A stretch of 33,882 nt of DNA from Minisyncoccota bacterium (GTDB lineage Bacteria > Patescibacteriota > Minisyncoccia > Phycocordibacterales > PALSA-1337): contig JAGOQK010000009.1 of NCBI GenBank assembly GCA_017991475.1, positions 1 through 33,882 on the forward strand, written 5' to 3'. The position numbers were made by a program, and so were the translations under genes. Below are positions 6,890-14,636 of this stretch, in pieces (within the stretch, counting starts at the first letter, position 1; every line of letters begins with the position of its first letter). The notes beneath the pieces were generated by a model, which saw only the letters and a list, made by a program, of their open reading frames with translations, was not told the DNA's origin and made no database searches.

Positions 6890-9025
6890 CTACCCCACCA
6901 ACCCAAAATCCAACATCTTCTTCTCAACATCAGCGGAGAGCACCTTGAATGTCACCGTATCACCGAGTGTGTAGCGCTTGCTGGTTTTCTGACCGACGAT
7001 CGAGTACGTCTTCTCATCGAATACGAAAAAGTCATTGCCGATATTGCGCATACCGATCATGCCCTCTGAGCGAGTCTCCTTCTCCTCGACATAGATGCCC
7101 CACTTGGTCACGCCGGAGATAGTCCCTTGGAATGTTTGGCCCACGCGCGTACTCATGTACTCAACCTGCTTGAGCTTCTTGGACGAACGCTCCGCATCAG
7201 CCGCATCGATCTCGCGGTCGGTCGAAGTCTCGGCAATCTTCTGGAATGCGACGATATCATTATCGCCAAAAGGTTCATGGTTGAGATGCTTTTCGAGAAT
7301 ACGATGGACGAGGAGGTCTGGGTAGCGACGGATCGGTGAGGTGAAGTGTGTATAGAAATCAAACGCAAGTCCAAAGTGTCCGATATTCGCAGTAGAATAC
7401 ACCGCCTTCTGCATCGAGCGGATCACGGCGATACTGATAAGAGATTCCTGCGGAGTACCGTCGATCGCATCGAGCAGGCGATTGATATCCTGTGCAGTCA
7501 CCTCACCATCCTTATGCTTGAGATCGAACCCGAGTGCGCGCACGAATACCGCGAGATCCTTGATGCGGTCCTTATCAGGTGTATCATGGATGCGATAGAT
7601 AGCGCCTGTGTTCCTCTTGCCCTTCGCTGAGATCTGGTCGTAGACGAACCGAGCCACTTCACGGTTTGCGAGGAGCATGTACTCTTCGACGAGCTTGTGT
7701 GTATCGAGACGTGGCTTCACATAGACACCGACAGGTTTGCCGGCAGGATCGAGGCGGAATTTGACCTCCTCGGACTCAAATTCGATGGCACCCTTGGCGA
7801 ACTTCTCCTTCTGGAAGATCTTGGCGAGGCGGTTGAGCGTGACGAGCGCGTCGCGATACTTCATGCCAGCTTCTGCGGATGCAGCAGTCTGGAGACCACT
7901 CGAATACTTTTCCATATTTGAGGCATCATCATCGATCGCCGCTTGCGCAGTCTCGTACGTGAAGCGGTGGGTCGAATTCATAATCGTCTTGCCGAACCAT
8001 CGATCCTTGATCTGCGCCTGCTCGTCAACGATAAATACCGCGGAGAAACTGAGCTTATCCTCTTGCGGATTCAAGCTACATACATCGTTGGAGAGGACCT
8101 CTGGCAACATCGGAATAGTTCGATCTACCAGATAGATGGAACATCCTCTTTTGACTGCCTCTTTATCTAGCGCAGTCCCCGGCCTGACATAATGCGACAC
8201 ATCTGCAATATGCACACCGATCTCATACAGTGGTCCTTGATTGTCGACTGTCGACTTTTGACTTTTGACTTCTTCCTCTGTTAATTGCTTGAATGAAATC
8301 GCATCGTCAAAATCTTTTGCATCAAACGGGTCGATAGTGAACGTTGGTGTACCACGCATATCACGACGCTTGGCGATCTCTTCTGCAGTGATAACCTTGC
8401 CGGACTTACCCATCTCTTCTGCCTCATGTTCAACAGCACTCGGGAATCCGACTTCGAAGCCCTTTTCGAGCACAATAGACTCCATCTCGACATCATTGAC
8501 GCCTTTCTTACCGAGGACGCGCAAAACTTTTGCCTGAGGATTCTTCTTGGAATCAGTCCATGGAAGGAGCTTCACGTACACTTTGTCATCTTTTTTTGCC
8601 TTCTCCATCTCACCTGGCGCAAAGTCAATCTTCACGTACATTTTGCGATCATCAGGAATGATCACAACCTTGCCCATATCTTCACCAACAACTCCGACGA
8701 AACTATCACGCTCGCGCGAAATAACACGGACAACTTCACCAGTTTTTTCATTCTTACCATCCTTGTTCTTCTGAGTACCCGTAACTCTAACTTCTACTGT
8801 ATCTTTGTTGAGTGCAGTATTGAGGAGCCCTGGTTCGATATATATAGACTGTTCTTCGTTGGCAGGATCATCGAGAAAACCAGCCCCTTTTGCAATGGTG
8901 CTGATCTGGCCGACTATGAGTTTGCCCTCCTCTTTTTGAGCGGTTCTAGGGGCATTTTTGGCCTTTCCAGAGGCATTGTGAGGCCTTTTTTCGTTATTTT
9001 GAGCCTTGTGAGGCTGGGAATTCAT
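6890..9025 (-). CDS. rnr: Ribonuclease R (RNase II/RNB family exoribonuclease)
   Basis: Processive 3'-5' exoribonuclease that degrades structured RNA and takes part in rRNA and tmRNA-linked quality control. The 711-residue protein has a disordered Gln/Asn/Lys-rich tail (about 1-33) and OB-fold cold-shock domains (about 34-195). The RNB catalytic domain carries FTIDPFDAKDFDDAISF with the metal-binding aspartates, then GVHIADVSHYVRPGTALDKEA, and VDRTIPMLPEVLS. A C-terminal S1 domain contains GTISGVTKWGIYVEE. Length is somewhat below the enterobacterial protein (about 800) because the terminal extensions are short. TGCTATAGT, an extended -10, ends 9 nt before the ATG and supports the start. The gene runs alone between the SPFH gene and the DUF1801 gene. 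Confidence 0.95.
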   Translation of the reverse strand: MNSQPHKAQNNEKRPHNASGKAKNAPRTAQKEEGKLIVGQISTIAKGAGFLDDPANEEQSIYIEPGLLNTALNKDTVEVRVTGTQKNKDGKNEKTGEVVRVISRERDSFVGVVGEDMGKVVIIPDDRKMYVKIDFAPGEMEKAKKDDKVYVKLLPWTDSKKNPQAKVLRVLGKKGVNDVEMESIVLEKGFEVGFPSAVEHEAEEMGKSGKVITAEEIAKRRDMRGTPTFTIDPFDAKDFDDAISFKQLTEEEVKSQKSTVDNQGPLYEIGVHIADVSHYVRPGTALDKEAVKRGCSIYLVDRTIPMLPEVLSNDVCSLNPQEDKLSFSAVFIVDEQAQIKDRWFGKTIMNSTHRFTYETAQAAIDDDASNMEKYSSGLQTAASAEAGMKYRDALVTLNRLAKIFQKEKFAKGAIEFESEEVKFRLDPAGKPVGVYVKPRLDTHKLVEEYMLLANREVARFVYDQISAKGKRNTGAIYRIHDTPDKDRIKDLAVFVRALGFDLKHKDGEVTAQDINRLLDAIDGTPQESLISIAVIRSMQKAVYSTANIGHFGLAFDFYTHFTSPIRRYPDLLVHRILEKHLNHEPFGDNDIVAFQKIAETSTDREIDAADAERSSKKLKQVEYMSTRVGQTFQGTISGVTKWGIYVEEKETRSEGMIGMRNIGNDFFVFDEKTYSIVGQKTSKRYTLGDTVTFKVLSADVEKKMLDFGLVG

Positions 9026-9072
9026 GAGGTCGTTACTATAGCATACTTTGCAGAAATTACAGACGTGTGGGG

Positions 9073-9429
9073 TTATTTCCCCTTGTTCTCCTTCACTCTG
9101 AACTTCACAATCCTGGTAATGAGCCCGAACGGAATCTTCTCATCAAGTGGGAACCTGACCGTACCTCGAGCAGTCTCATATTTCATCAACTCGTTCTTGA
9201 ATGCCGTGATACCCGAAGAGGTCGGGTAGAATCCAATGTGATGCTCGTACGCTGCGAAATGTACGAGGTTCCCATTGAGTACAAATGTAGGAATACCATA
9301 CTTAATAGCCTCTGTCGCTTTTGGTGCCGCTTTGTGAATAGTTGCACGAATTTTCTTGAGCAACTCTCGCGTCTCAGGTGGAAAGCCCGCGATGTACTGA
9401 TCTATGGTTTTGTATGATTTCATTCGCAT
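9073..9429 (-). CDS. DUF1801/YdhG-like protein
   Basis: Small cytoplasmic protein of the YdhG/DUF1801 superfamily, a fold similar to frataxin; members are sometimes annotated as iron chaperones, with weak experimental support. The sequence reads KSYKTIDQYIAGFPPETRELLKKIRATIHKAAPKATEAIKYGIPTF, the family hallmark. It continues with FAAYEHHIGFYP and the C-terminal GTVRFPLDEKIPFGLITRIVKFR. The open frame extends 49 codons further upstream into the META gene, but homology begins just after the ATG at 9429 (a second ATG is at 9423). I therefore start there, 22 nt after the META gene stop; the two may be co-transcribed. Length (118 residues) is as expected. Confidence 0.82.
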   Translation of the reverse strand: MRMKSYKTIDQYIAGFPPETRELLKKIRATIHKAAPKATEAIKYGIPTFVLNGNLVHFAAYEHHIGFYPTSSGITAFKNELMKYETARGTVRFPLDEKIPFGLITRIVKFRVKENKGK

Positions 9430-9451
9430 AGAATATGTATGATATGCACAC

Positions 9452-9997
9452 TTATCTGAACGTGGCTGTACCACTATCGTATTTGAGTCCAATGATGAGC
9501 TGTCCGCGCGTTGTAAAATGATACGATGAAGCAGTCGCGAGAATTTGGGCGAATTCTGTTTCTTGCGAGCCTTCACAATACATCTCGGTCGACATCATCT
9601 TGCCAAATGAGATCATCCCATCCTTGGCAGCATACTCTCCTGAGATACTATTGCAATCAGTTGTTGCTGAGAATCTATTTCCAGAAAATGTCAGTTTAAA
9701 TCGTTCTGGAGCCTTCGGTACAACTTCCCTGCCATCATTATATGATGCACTGATCCACGACCACACATTCATGTCGAGCTTCATGCGTGCAGGATCCGCT
9801 TCACCTTCGAAGCCAACTTCAACATAGTCTGGATTCTGCGGTGTCGAGGAAGCGACAGGATCACCCTGTTTCTCCTGGTAGATGTATTCATTCAAGCTGA
9901 CAAACCCCCAATACCCGAGAAAGATGATGAAAATGATTGCAAAGACAACCGCTCTACCAGTAAAAAATCTGCGTGCGTCTGTATGTTGTGTATTCAT
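9452..9997 (-). CDS. Membrane-anchored META/HslJ-domain protein
   Basis: A 181-residue protein with an N-terminal membrane anchor (about residues 13-33, GRAVVFAIIFIIFLGYWGFVSL) and an extracellular linker. The META (HslJ/DUF306) domain follows, recognisable from FKLTFSGNRFSATTDCNSISGEYAAKDGMISFGKMMSTEMYC and the closing QLIIGLKYDSGTATF. The domain occurs in heat-shock and motility-related lipoproteins; no biochemical activity is established. The paired cysteines (CNS and MYC) are the usual positions. A -10 box TAAAAT ends 6 nt before the ATG. The gene is divergent from vanY with only 44 nt between start codons. Confidence 0.82.
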   Translation of the reverse strand: MNTQHTDARRFFTGRAVVFAIIFIIFLGYWGFVSLNEYIYQEKQGDPVASSTPQNPDYVEVGFEGEADPARMKLDMNVWSWISASYNDGREVVPKAPERFKLTFSGNRFSATTDCNSISGEYAAKDGMISFGKMMSTEMYCEGSQETEFAQILATASSYHFTTRGQLIIGLKYDSGTATFR

Positions 9998-10041
9998 GCA
10001 CCCATTTTACCATATGCAAAAATGATATATACTTGCCCCAT
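9998..10041. promoter_or_regulatory. Divergent 44-nt promoter region, META gene / vanY
   Basis: Minus strand: TAAAAT (10004-10009) ends 6 nt before the META gene ATG. Plus strand: TATACT (10028-10033) ends 8 nt before the vanY ATG, with TTTTAC 17 nt upstream of it. The two promoters overlap each other's -35 regions, and neither leaves room for a Shine-Dalgarno leader. Confidence 0.6.
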
Positions 10042-10980
10042 ATGAAATTCAACGCCATATTCAAACTGCCTACCGGAGAATTCAAGCCCCTCTTCTGGAC
10101 TGCGACTGCTTGCATAGCCGTACTTGTGCTCTGGGCCATATACAGTGGTATCCATCTCAGCATCCTCTCCTCGCGCCTCGGCGACCTGACGGAGAACGTC
10201 GGAACCCTCACGACCAAGCTCGCGTCGACCACGGATGAGCTTCATGCTGCTATAGACCAGACTCATACAACCCTCACCAATGCGCTCACTGACGAGCAGA
10301 AGACCGTGAGTAAAATTAGAGAGCAGCTCGGCGGATTCGAAGACCAGGTCGACGACTTCACCGACTCACTCGATACTCTGGAGAAGCTTGCACAGACAGA
10401 TCCTGAGCTCCTCAAGAAATATTCGAAGGTGTATTTCTTGAATGAAAACTACGTCCCCGCGCGTCTCGCGGAGATCCCCAAGGAATATCAGTACAGCGAC
10501 ACCAAGCAACTTCTCATCCATGCGGACATCCTCGACAATCTGACGGATATGATTGACCAGGCCAAGGATGCAGGTGTACAGCTCTACGTCTTTTCCGCGT
10601 ATCGCTCATTTGCGGAACAGAGAGCGCTCAAGGGCAACTATTCGGTGACCTACGGCGCCGGTACCGCCAATACATTCTCTGCCGATCAAGGATACTCTGA
10701 GCACCAACTCGGCACCACGGTGGACATGATCACCTCGGGTATCAGTGGCGTGCTCGAGAGCTTCGACAAGACGACGGCGTATGAATGGATGAAGAAGAAT
10801 GCATATAAGTTCGGCTTCGTGCTCTCATATCCTGAAAAGAACGCCTACTATGTCTATGAACCGTGGCATTGGCGCTATGTCGGCGTGAAGCTTGCTCGAC
10901 AACTCAACAGGGATGGTAAGAATTTCTACGACCTTGAGCAGAGGCAGATTGACGAGTATTTGGTGGAGGTTTTTGACTAG
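10042..10980 (+). CDS. D-alanyl-D-alanine carboxypeptidase, VanY/M15 family
   Basis: Zinc metallopeptidase that trims the terminal D-Ala from peptidoglycan stem peptides outside the cell. The 312-residue protein has one membrane helix (about residues 16-38) and a coiled-coil stalk (about 40-120, RLGDLTENVGTLTTKLASTTDEL). The M15B domain follows, with FSAYRSFAEQ, the zinc motif SEHQLGTTVDM (His and Asp) and EPWHWRYVG supplying the third ligand and catalytic residues. I start at the ATG at 10042: the frame extends upstream, but that would cross the promoter, and the membrane helix sits properly with this start. Its stop codon overlaps the stop of the convergent Nudix gene in the palindrome CTAG. 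The function is close to certain; resistance to glycopeptides is not implied. Confidence 0.9.
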   Translation: MKFNAIFKLPTGEFKPLFWTATACIAVLVLWAIYSGIHLSILSSRLGDLTENVGTLTTKLASTTDELHAAIDQTHTTLTNALTDEQKTVSKIREQLGGFEDQVDDFTDSLDTLEKLAQTDPELLKKYSKVYFLNENYVPARLAEIPKEYQYSDTKQLLIHADILDNLTDMIDQAKDAGVQLYVFSAYRSFAEQRALKGNYSVTYGAGTANTFSADQGYSEHQLGTTVDMITSGISGVLESFDKTTAYEWMKKNAYKFGFVLSYPEKNAYYVYEPWHWRYVGVKLARQLNRDGKNFYDLEQRQIDEYLVEVFD

Positions 10981-11411
10981 TCCAAGTTCACCTGCTTCTT
11001 AATACCCTCCAAAAACTCGGAATTAAGCAACTGATTCCAAGGCAAGAAGAGCGGCGACGGAAGAGTATCAAAATCGAACCATCCGAGTTCATCGCATTTC
11101 TCTGGCTCCATTATCGACGCTTCACCACTCTCATAGTCAGAGACCATCCAGACTGTCACATAGTGCTTCTGCTCTGCCTCGAAATGATCATTCGTAACAG
11201 CGCCAAAACGAATATTCCTGACACTAAGCACCGTCTCTTCAAGCGTCTCTCGTCGCACCGTATCCTCAAATGATTCACCGAACTCGAGATGACCACCCGG
11301 CACTGACCATGTTCCTGAACCATGAGAACCTTTCCTTTTGAGCATGAGGAATTTGCCTTCTCTGAAAATGAAGACCGCTATACCGACGCGGGGGTTTGGA
11401 GTAGAAATCAT
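10977..11411 (-). CDS. Nudix hydrolase (NUDT15/MTH2-like)
   Basis: Hydrolase of nucleoside diphosphate-linked compounds, probably nucleotide-pool cleaning. The Nudix box is complete: GGHLEFGESFEDTVRRETLEETVL (G-x5-E-x7-RE-x2-EE). It is preceded by VFIFREGKFLMLKRKGSHGSGTWSVPGG, the pattern of the NUDT15/MTH2 branch that includes dCTP and modified nucleotide pyrophosphatases. Length 144 residues is normal. Its start overlaps the stop of the upstream kinase gene by 4 nt, indicating translational coupling. The exact substrate cannot be read from the sequence. Confidence 0.9.
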   Translation of the reverse strand: MISTPNPRVGIAVFIFREGKFLMLKRKGSHGSGTWSVPGGHLEFGESFEDTVRRETLEETVLSVRNIRFGAVTNDHFEAEQKHYVTVWMVSDYESGEASIMEPEKCDELGWFDFDTLPSPLFLPWNQLLNSEFLEGIKKQVNLD

Positions 11412-11926
11412 AAATTTGATTTTTTAATGACAAGACTGACAGCTTTTTCGATGGAATCGGATTCTGAAATGACGACTTCCCCATCGAAACCAGTATGATC
11501 ATGTGAATTGTACCAACGACGCATCTCTGTCTCGCCAAACTCGTGAGCATTCGGCTTCGTTGAGTGCCTACGCAAAGTCTCCTCGAGAGAGACATCCATA
11601 TAGAAGAAGTGGTGATCATGACATGCATCCTTCAATCGATTAAGCATATCGCCATATCTATCCATAGTTAAAATGCCATCAAGGATCACCACATATCCCC
11701 GCCCAAGCAGAAAAGTCACCGTCTGCTCTATCAAGCCAATGATGTTCGGAAGGGCTTCCGCGTCCTTTTCTTTTTCCTTGAGAATGAAGCGACGGAGATA
11801 ATCTTGCTCCACGATAGCGATTTTGCGGTCACTGCTCTCGCGAATACTCTTCGCAATAGTGCCTTTCCCTGAACCGGAATTGCCACGGATAACGATGAGT
11901 TTTGGAGATTGTGAAGGTTGATTCAT
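11408..11926 (-). CDS. P-loop kinase (zeta-toxin/uridine-kinase-like)
   Basis: Small P-loop phosphotransferase, 172 residues. Walker A RGNSGSGKGTIAK lies near residue 14, followed by a likely substrate-binding segment VEQDYLRRFIL and a hydrophobic strand ending in Asp (GYVVILDGIL). A lid-like basic region (LEETLRRHSTK) and a C-terminal DSIEKAVSLVIKK complete the nucleoside/nucleotide-kinase-like fold. Substrate unknown; zeta-toxin-like and aminoglycoside-phosphotransferase-unrelated small kinases look similar. A TATAAT box ends 8 nt before the ATG. It overlaps the downstream Nudix gene by 4 nt, so the two enzymes form an operon acting on nucleotides or phospho-metabolites. Confidence 0.8.
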   Translation of the reverse strand: MNQPSQSPKLIVIRGNSGSGKGTIAKSIRESSDRKIAIVEQDYLRRFILKEKEKDAEALPNIIGLIEQTVTFLLGRGYVVILDGILTMDRYGDMLNRLKDACHDHHFFYMDVSLEETLRRHSTKPNAHEFGETEMRRWYNSHDHTGFDGEVVISESDSIEKAVSLVIKKSNL

Positions 11927-11944
11927 TTGTTGGAATTATACGAC

Positions 11945-12604
11945 TTATTCACTAAGCCATTCAAGCGACTTCATTACATCGTCTAGGATATAAAAATTAT
12001 CAGGATTCCCGTATATGGAAATCACCAGACTTTTATCATTGTTTTTTATTGGGACAACATATGAGACTACCTCCAGACCACCTTTTTCTAGTTTAGTATG
12101 TTCACGCGTTGATCTCTGACCTGCAACATTCAGATACTCAATCGTTCTTATCTTTGCCGGATATATATCAGAATCCTGGTATCCAGAGTACACCATGACA
12201 ACCGCCTCAATCTTATTGATTTTATCATCAGCTCTAAAATCTCCACCTTCCGCCTGAGACGAATCATAATTAAATATTTGAAAAGTTCCATAATCGATAT
12301 GATTATCGCCAAGCCGCCAGCCAGCAGGATACCTGAATCGAAAATTGTATTCTCCTAAGATCGTATACGTCATAGAACCATCTGTATTCTCCGCTATGAT
12401 TCCTTCAGTTCCCATGATGGGTACTGGAACTGGTTCTGACATTTCAGGGGTGGTGGCGACTGGATGCTGCTGGGATGAATTCGTCAATTCCAAAGACTCA
12501 ATCGTCTTGTCCTTATTGATAATACTTAACTGGATTACAATGAAAGCTGTGATTACAACAATAAGAACCACTATTGTTCTTATTTTATTATCAAACTTCT
12601 TCAT
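11945..12604 (-). CDS. Membrane-anchored protein of unknown function
   Basis: A 219-residue protein I can only describe. A single N-terminal membrane helix (about residues 9-28, RTIVVLIVVITAFIVIQLSII) is followed by a Ser/Pro/Thr/Glu linker. An extracytoplasmic domain begins with YTILGEYNFRFRYPAGWRL, a motif of PsbP-like single-domain proteins common in Patescibacteria, and ends LYILDDVMKSLEWLSE-like (actual: NFYILDDVMKSLEWLSE). Its start lies 11 nt after the VOC gene stop, so it is probably co-transcribed with it. No catalytic residues can be named. Base composition is slightly AT-richer than the core genes. Confidence 0.75.
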   Translation of the reverse strand: MKKFDNKIRTIVVLIVVITAFIVIQLSIINKDKTIESLELTNSSQQHPVATTPEMSEPVPVPIMGTEGIIAENTDGSMTYTILGEYNFRFRYPAGWRLGDNHIDYGTFQIFNYDSSQAEGGDFRADDKINKIEAVVMVYSGYQDSDIYPAKIRTIEYLNVAGQRSTREHTKLEKGGLEVVSYVVPIKNNDKSLVISIYGNPDNFYILDDVMKSLEWLSE

Positions 12605-12615
12605 TCTGAGGAAAG

Positions 12616-13098
12616 TTAGCCCCTTCGCGCCTTATCAATAGCAGCCACATCAATCTTCTGCATAGTCATCATCGCTTCAAAGGCACGCTGTCCTTCTGCA
12701 CCTCCGGCTTTGAGCGCTTCGGTGAGCGTGCGCGGTGTGATCTGCCACGATACTCCCCAACGATCCCTGCACCACCCACACGCACTTTCCTCTCCACCAT
12801 TCCCCACAATCGCGTTCCAATAGCGATCTGTTTCTTCCTGATTGTCAGTTGCGATCTGGAAAGAGAATGCTTCACTTTGCTTGAACATAGGACCACCATT
12901 CAAACCCATGCATGGAATTCCACAGACGGTGAACTCTACCGTGAGCACGTCACCTTTCTTACCCGATGGAAAATCACTCGGTGCAAGAAAGACATTGGTT
13001 ACTTTACTATCCGGAAACGTAGCGGCATAAAACTTCGCTGCAGCTTCTGCATCCTTTTCAAACCAGAGACAAATGGTGTTTTTTGGGATGGTGGTCAT
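12616..13098 (-). CDS. VOC-family protein, PhnB/3-demethylubiquinone-methyltransferase-like
   Basis: Cytoplasmic glyoxalase/bleomycin-resistance-fold protein of the PhnB-like branch. The name 3-demethylubiquinone methyltransferase is a common mis-annotation of this group; there is no methyltransferase fold. The sequence NTICLWFEKDAEAAAKFYAATFPDSKV, then GIPCMGLNGGPMFKQSEAFSFQIA and CGWCRDRWGVSWQITPRTL is diagnostic. Length 160 is typical. It has its own TATAAT box ending 6 nt before the ATG, so it is transcribed independently of the AT-rich cassette that stops 22 nt upstream. Substrate unknown. Confidence 0.88.
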   Translation of the reverse strand: MTTIPKNTICLWFEKDAEAAAKFYAATFPDSKVTNVFLAPSDFPSGKKGDVLTVEFTVCGIPCMGLNGGPMFKQSEAFSFQIATDNQEETDRYWNAIVGNGGEESACGWCRDRWGVSWQITPRTLTEALKAGGAEGQRAFEAMMTMQKIDVAAIDKARRG

Positions 13099-13104
13099 GG
13101 GTGT

Positions 13105-13110
13105 ATTATA
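13105..13110 (-). promoter_or_regulatory. -10 box of the VOC gene, leaderless spacing
   Basis: TATAAT lies 6 nt before the VOC ATG at 13098. TTAACC 18 nt upstream, inside the end of the preceding gene, is a possible -35. This separates the core-type transcript from the AT-rich cassette. Confidence 0.55.
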
Positions 13111-13119
13111 TAACGGAAA

Positions 13120-13722
13120 TTATGATTTGGTTAAGTTATATATTTTATCTAATTTTTTACCATCATGTTTCGGATACTGCATGAAATGTTCCATTATTAA
13201 CAAATGACTTTTATCTTTCCACAGCTCTTTTTCTTCATCAGTAATTAGAGCGAGTACTTCCTTTTTCCATTTTTCAGGATAGTCTTCATATTCTTTTTTA
13301 ATCTCATAAAGAAGATCTAGGCGAGATCCATTTTCTGCTTTTGTTACACTGGTTAGCATATCTGCCCAAATTATAGATTTTTTCACCTTAATCTCAGCTA
13401 TCTTTAACGTTAATTTAAGATTTTTTAGAATACTTAAAGTCTCAATTAAATTAGTATAGGTAACAATTTCTCCAGGATAGTCATAGTCAGCTTTAATTTT
13501 ATATCTTTTGTGCAAATCAAAATACCAGTCTAAATATTTTTTTTCGGTGTCTTTATCTGGCATATTTTCTAGACAAATAAAAATATCAACATCGTGATTA
13601 TGGTCGGCATACCCTTTTGAAAATCCCCCACAAACAAATCCAAATAATAAATTTTTTTCAAAGATATCGTGAACTTTGTATTTAACTTCCTCTAAAATTT
13701 CATCAATTATCTTTTTATCCAT
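13120..13722 (-). CDS. Nucleotidyltransferase-fold protein (AT-rich cassette)
   Basis: A 200-residue protein with the signature of the polymerase-beta-like nucleotidyltransferase superfamily. GFVCGGFSKGYADHNHDVDIFICLE (about residues 28-52) gives the GG-x-SxG helix and the DxD metal pair, and Asp residues in KADYDYPGE could give the third carboxylate. The rest is Lys/Glu-rich and helical. Substrate is unknown: members modify tRNA ends, antibiotics or proteins, and others serve as antitoxin-like MNT proteins. It is the last gene of a three-gene cassette with visibly lower GC than its surroundings, 10 nt after the HemA-like gene, so it is likely co-transcribed with it. Horizontal acquisition is inferred from composition. 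Confidence 0.75.
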   Translation of the reverse strand: MDKKIIDEILEEVKYKVHDIFEKNLLFGFVCGGFSKGYADHNHDVDIFICLENMPDKDTEKKYLDWYFDLHKRYKIKADYDYPGEIVTYTNLIETLSILKNLKLTLKIAEIKVKKSIIWADMLTSVTKAENGSRLDLLYEIKKEYEDYPEKWKKEVLALITDEEKELWKDKSHLLIMEHFMQYPKHDGKKLDKIYNLTKS

Positions 13723-13732
13723 TTTCGTAATT

Positions 13733-14617
13733 CTAGTTTTTAATAACTGTATTTATACTAGTAATCTTGTCTCTCATCATCTGATTTTGTTTCTCAATTA
13801 TATTATTCATGTTTTGTGAATATAAATTAAAATATTCTTTTGAGAGGCAGTCTGCGCCAGAAATAGGCACTGATGATAGATCGCATATAGTTACACACGA
13901 CTCCTTACTACATAGATATAGAATGTTATCACTATAATTTTTATCGATATTATCGGTTGCAATTATTATATCAAATGGCTCATTTATACATTCTTCATTA
14001 AATGATTTTATTGTTGTTATTTTAACATTCTGCCCACCAACAATATTTAAAATGTGCTTTTCTGCTTTCTTTATATTTCTCGTGACCACAATAATATTTT
14101 TATATTTTAATGAATAACCTATAGTTTCAATAATACTACGAGTTAAAAAACCAGCTCCGACAATAACCAATGTCTTAGTTTTATTTGCCACAAGGTGTTC
14201 GACAATTAGCTGCCCATGATTCGGAGCACTGAAATCAAATTTTTCACGTATTTTTTTAGCCTTATCAAGTACATCCTTATATTCTAAAACAGACAGGTTC
14301 CCTGAATATTTTTTAATACTATCGATTACTTGCTCCTGAATTGCCTTTTCTCCAATTATCTTTGATTCCAACCCAATACATATCTTTAATAATCTTTCTT
14401 TTATCAGATCTATATTTGATTCAATTTTAAAATCTTTAAATAAATCATGACTATACTTATTATCCGTATCTAAGTAATACTCAATTCTATGGCAAGTTAT
14501 TAAAGACACCCCTTCATTTGAAGAAATTAGATTATTTTTTTTATATTCCAATCCTTTCTGAGCAAGATCTCTCTCATTAATATTTGAAGTTTTATAATCT
14601 AAATAATAACAAATCAT
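13733..14617 (-). CDS. Truncated glutamyl-tRNA-reductase-like (HemA-like) protein
   Basis: HemA reduces glutamyl-tRNA to glutamate-1-semialdehyde through a cysteine thioester. From the ATG at 14617 the 294-residue product follows the family: YYLDYKTSNINERDLA (N-terminal), LITCHRIEYYL with the nucleophile-position Cys42, and GLESKIIGEKAIQEQV (family GLDSxVxGExQIxxQV). KAKKIREKFDF and the NADPH-binding LVIVGAGFLTRSI with VVTRNIKKAEK follow. The conserved His before GL-S of classical HemA aligns with Arg75. The C-terminal dimerisation domain of about 100 residues is absent. An upstream in-frame start at 14692 would overlap the aminotransferase gene and adds no homologous sequence, so I reject it. 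No other haem gene is nearby. It may act on an aminoacyl-tRNA in a non-haem pathway; that is inference. Confidence 0.72.
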   Translation of the reverse strand: MICYYLDYKTSNINERDLAQKGLEYKKNNLISSNEGVSLITCHRIEYYLDTDNKYSHDLFKDFKIESNIDLIKERLLKICIGLESKIIGEKAIQEQVIDSIKKYSGNLSVLEYKDVLDKAKKIREKFDFSAPNHGQLIVEHLVANKTKTLVIVGAGFLTRSIIETIGYSLKYKNIIVVTRNIKKAEKHILNIVGGQNVKITTIKSFNEECINEPFDIIIATDNIDKNYSDNILYLCSKESCVTICDLSSVPISGADCLSKEYFNLYSQNMNNIIEKQNQMMRDKITSINTVIKN

Positions 14618-14636
14618 AATATATGTAATATTTGAT

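Noticed and set aside
8426-9229. Plus-strand open frame of 267 codons opposite rnr
   Set aside because: Lies antisense to clear RNase R and DUF1801 coding sequence; composition (Phe/Leu/Ile-rich) is that of a shadow frame.
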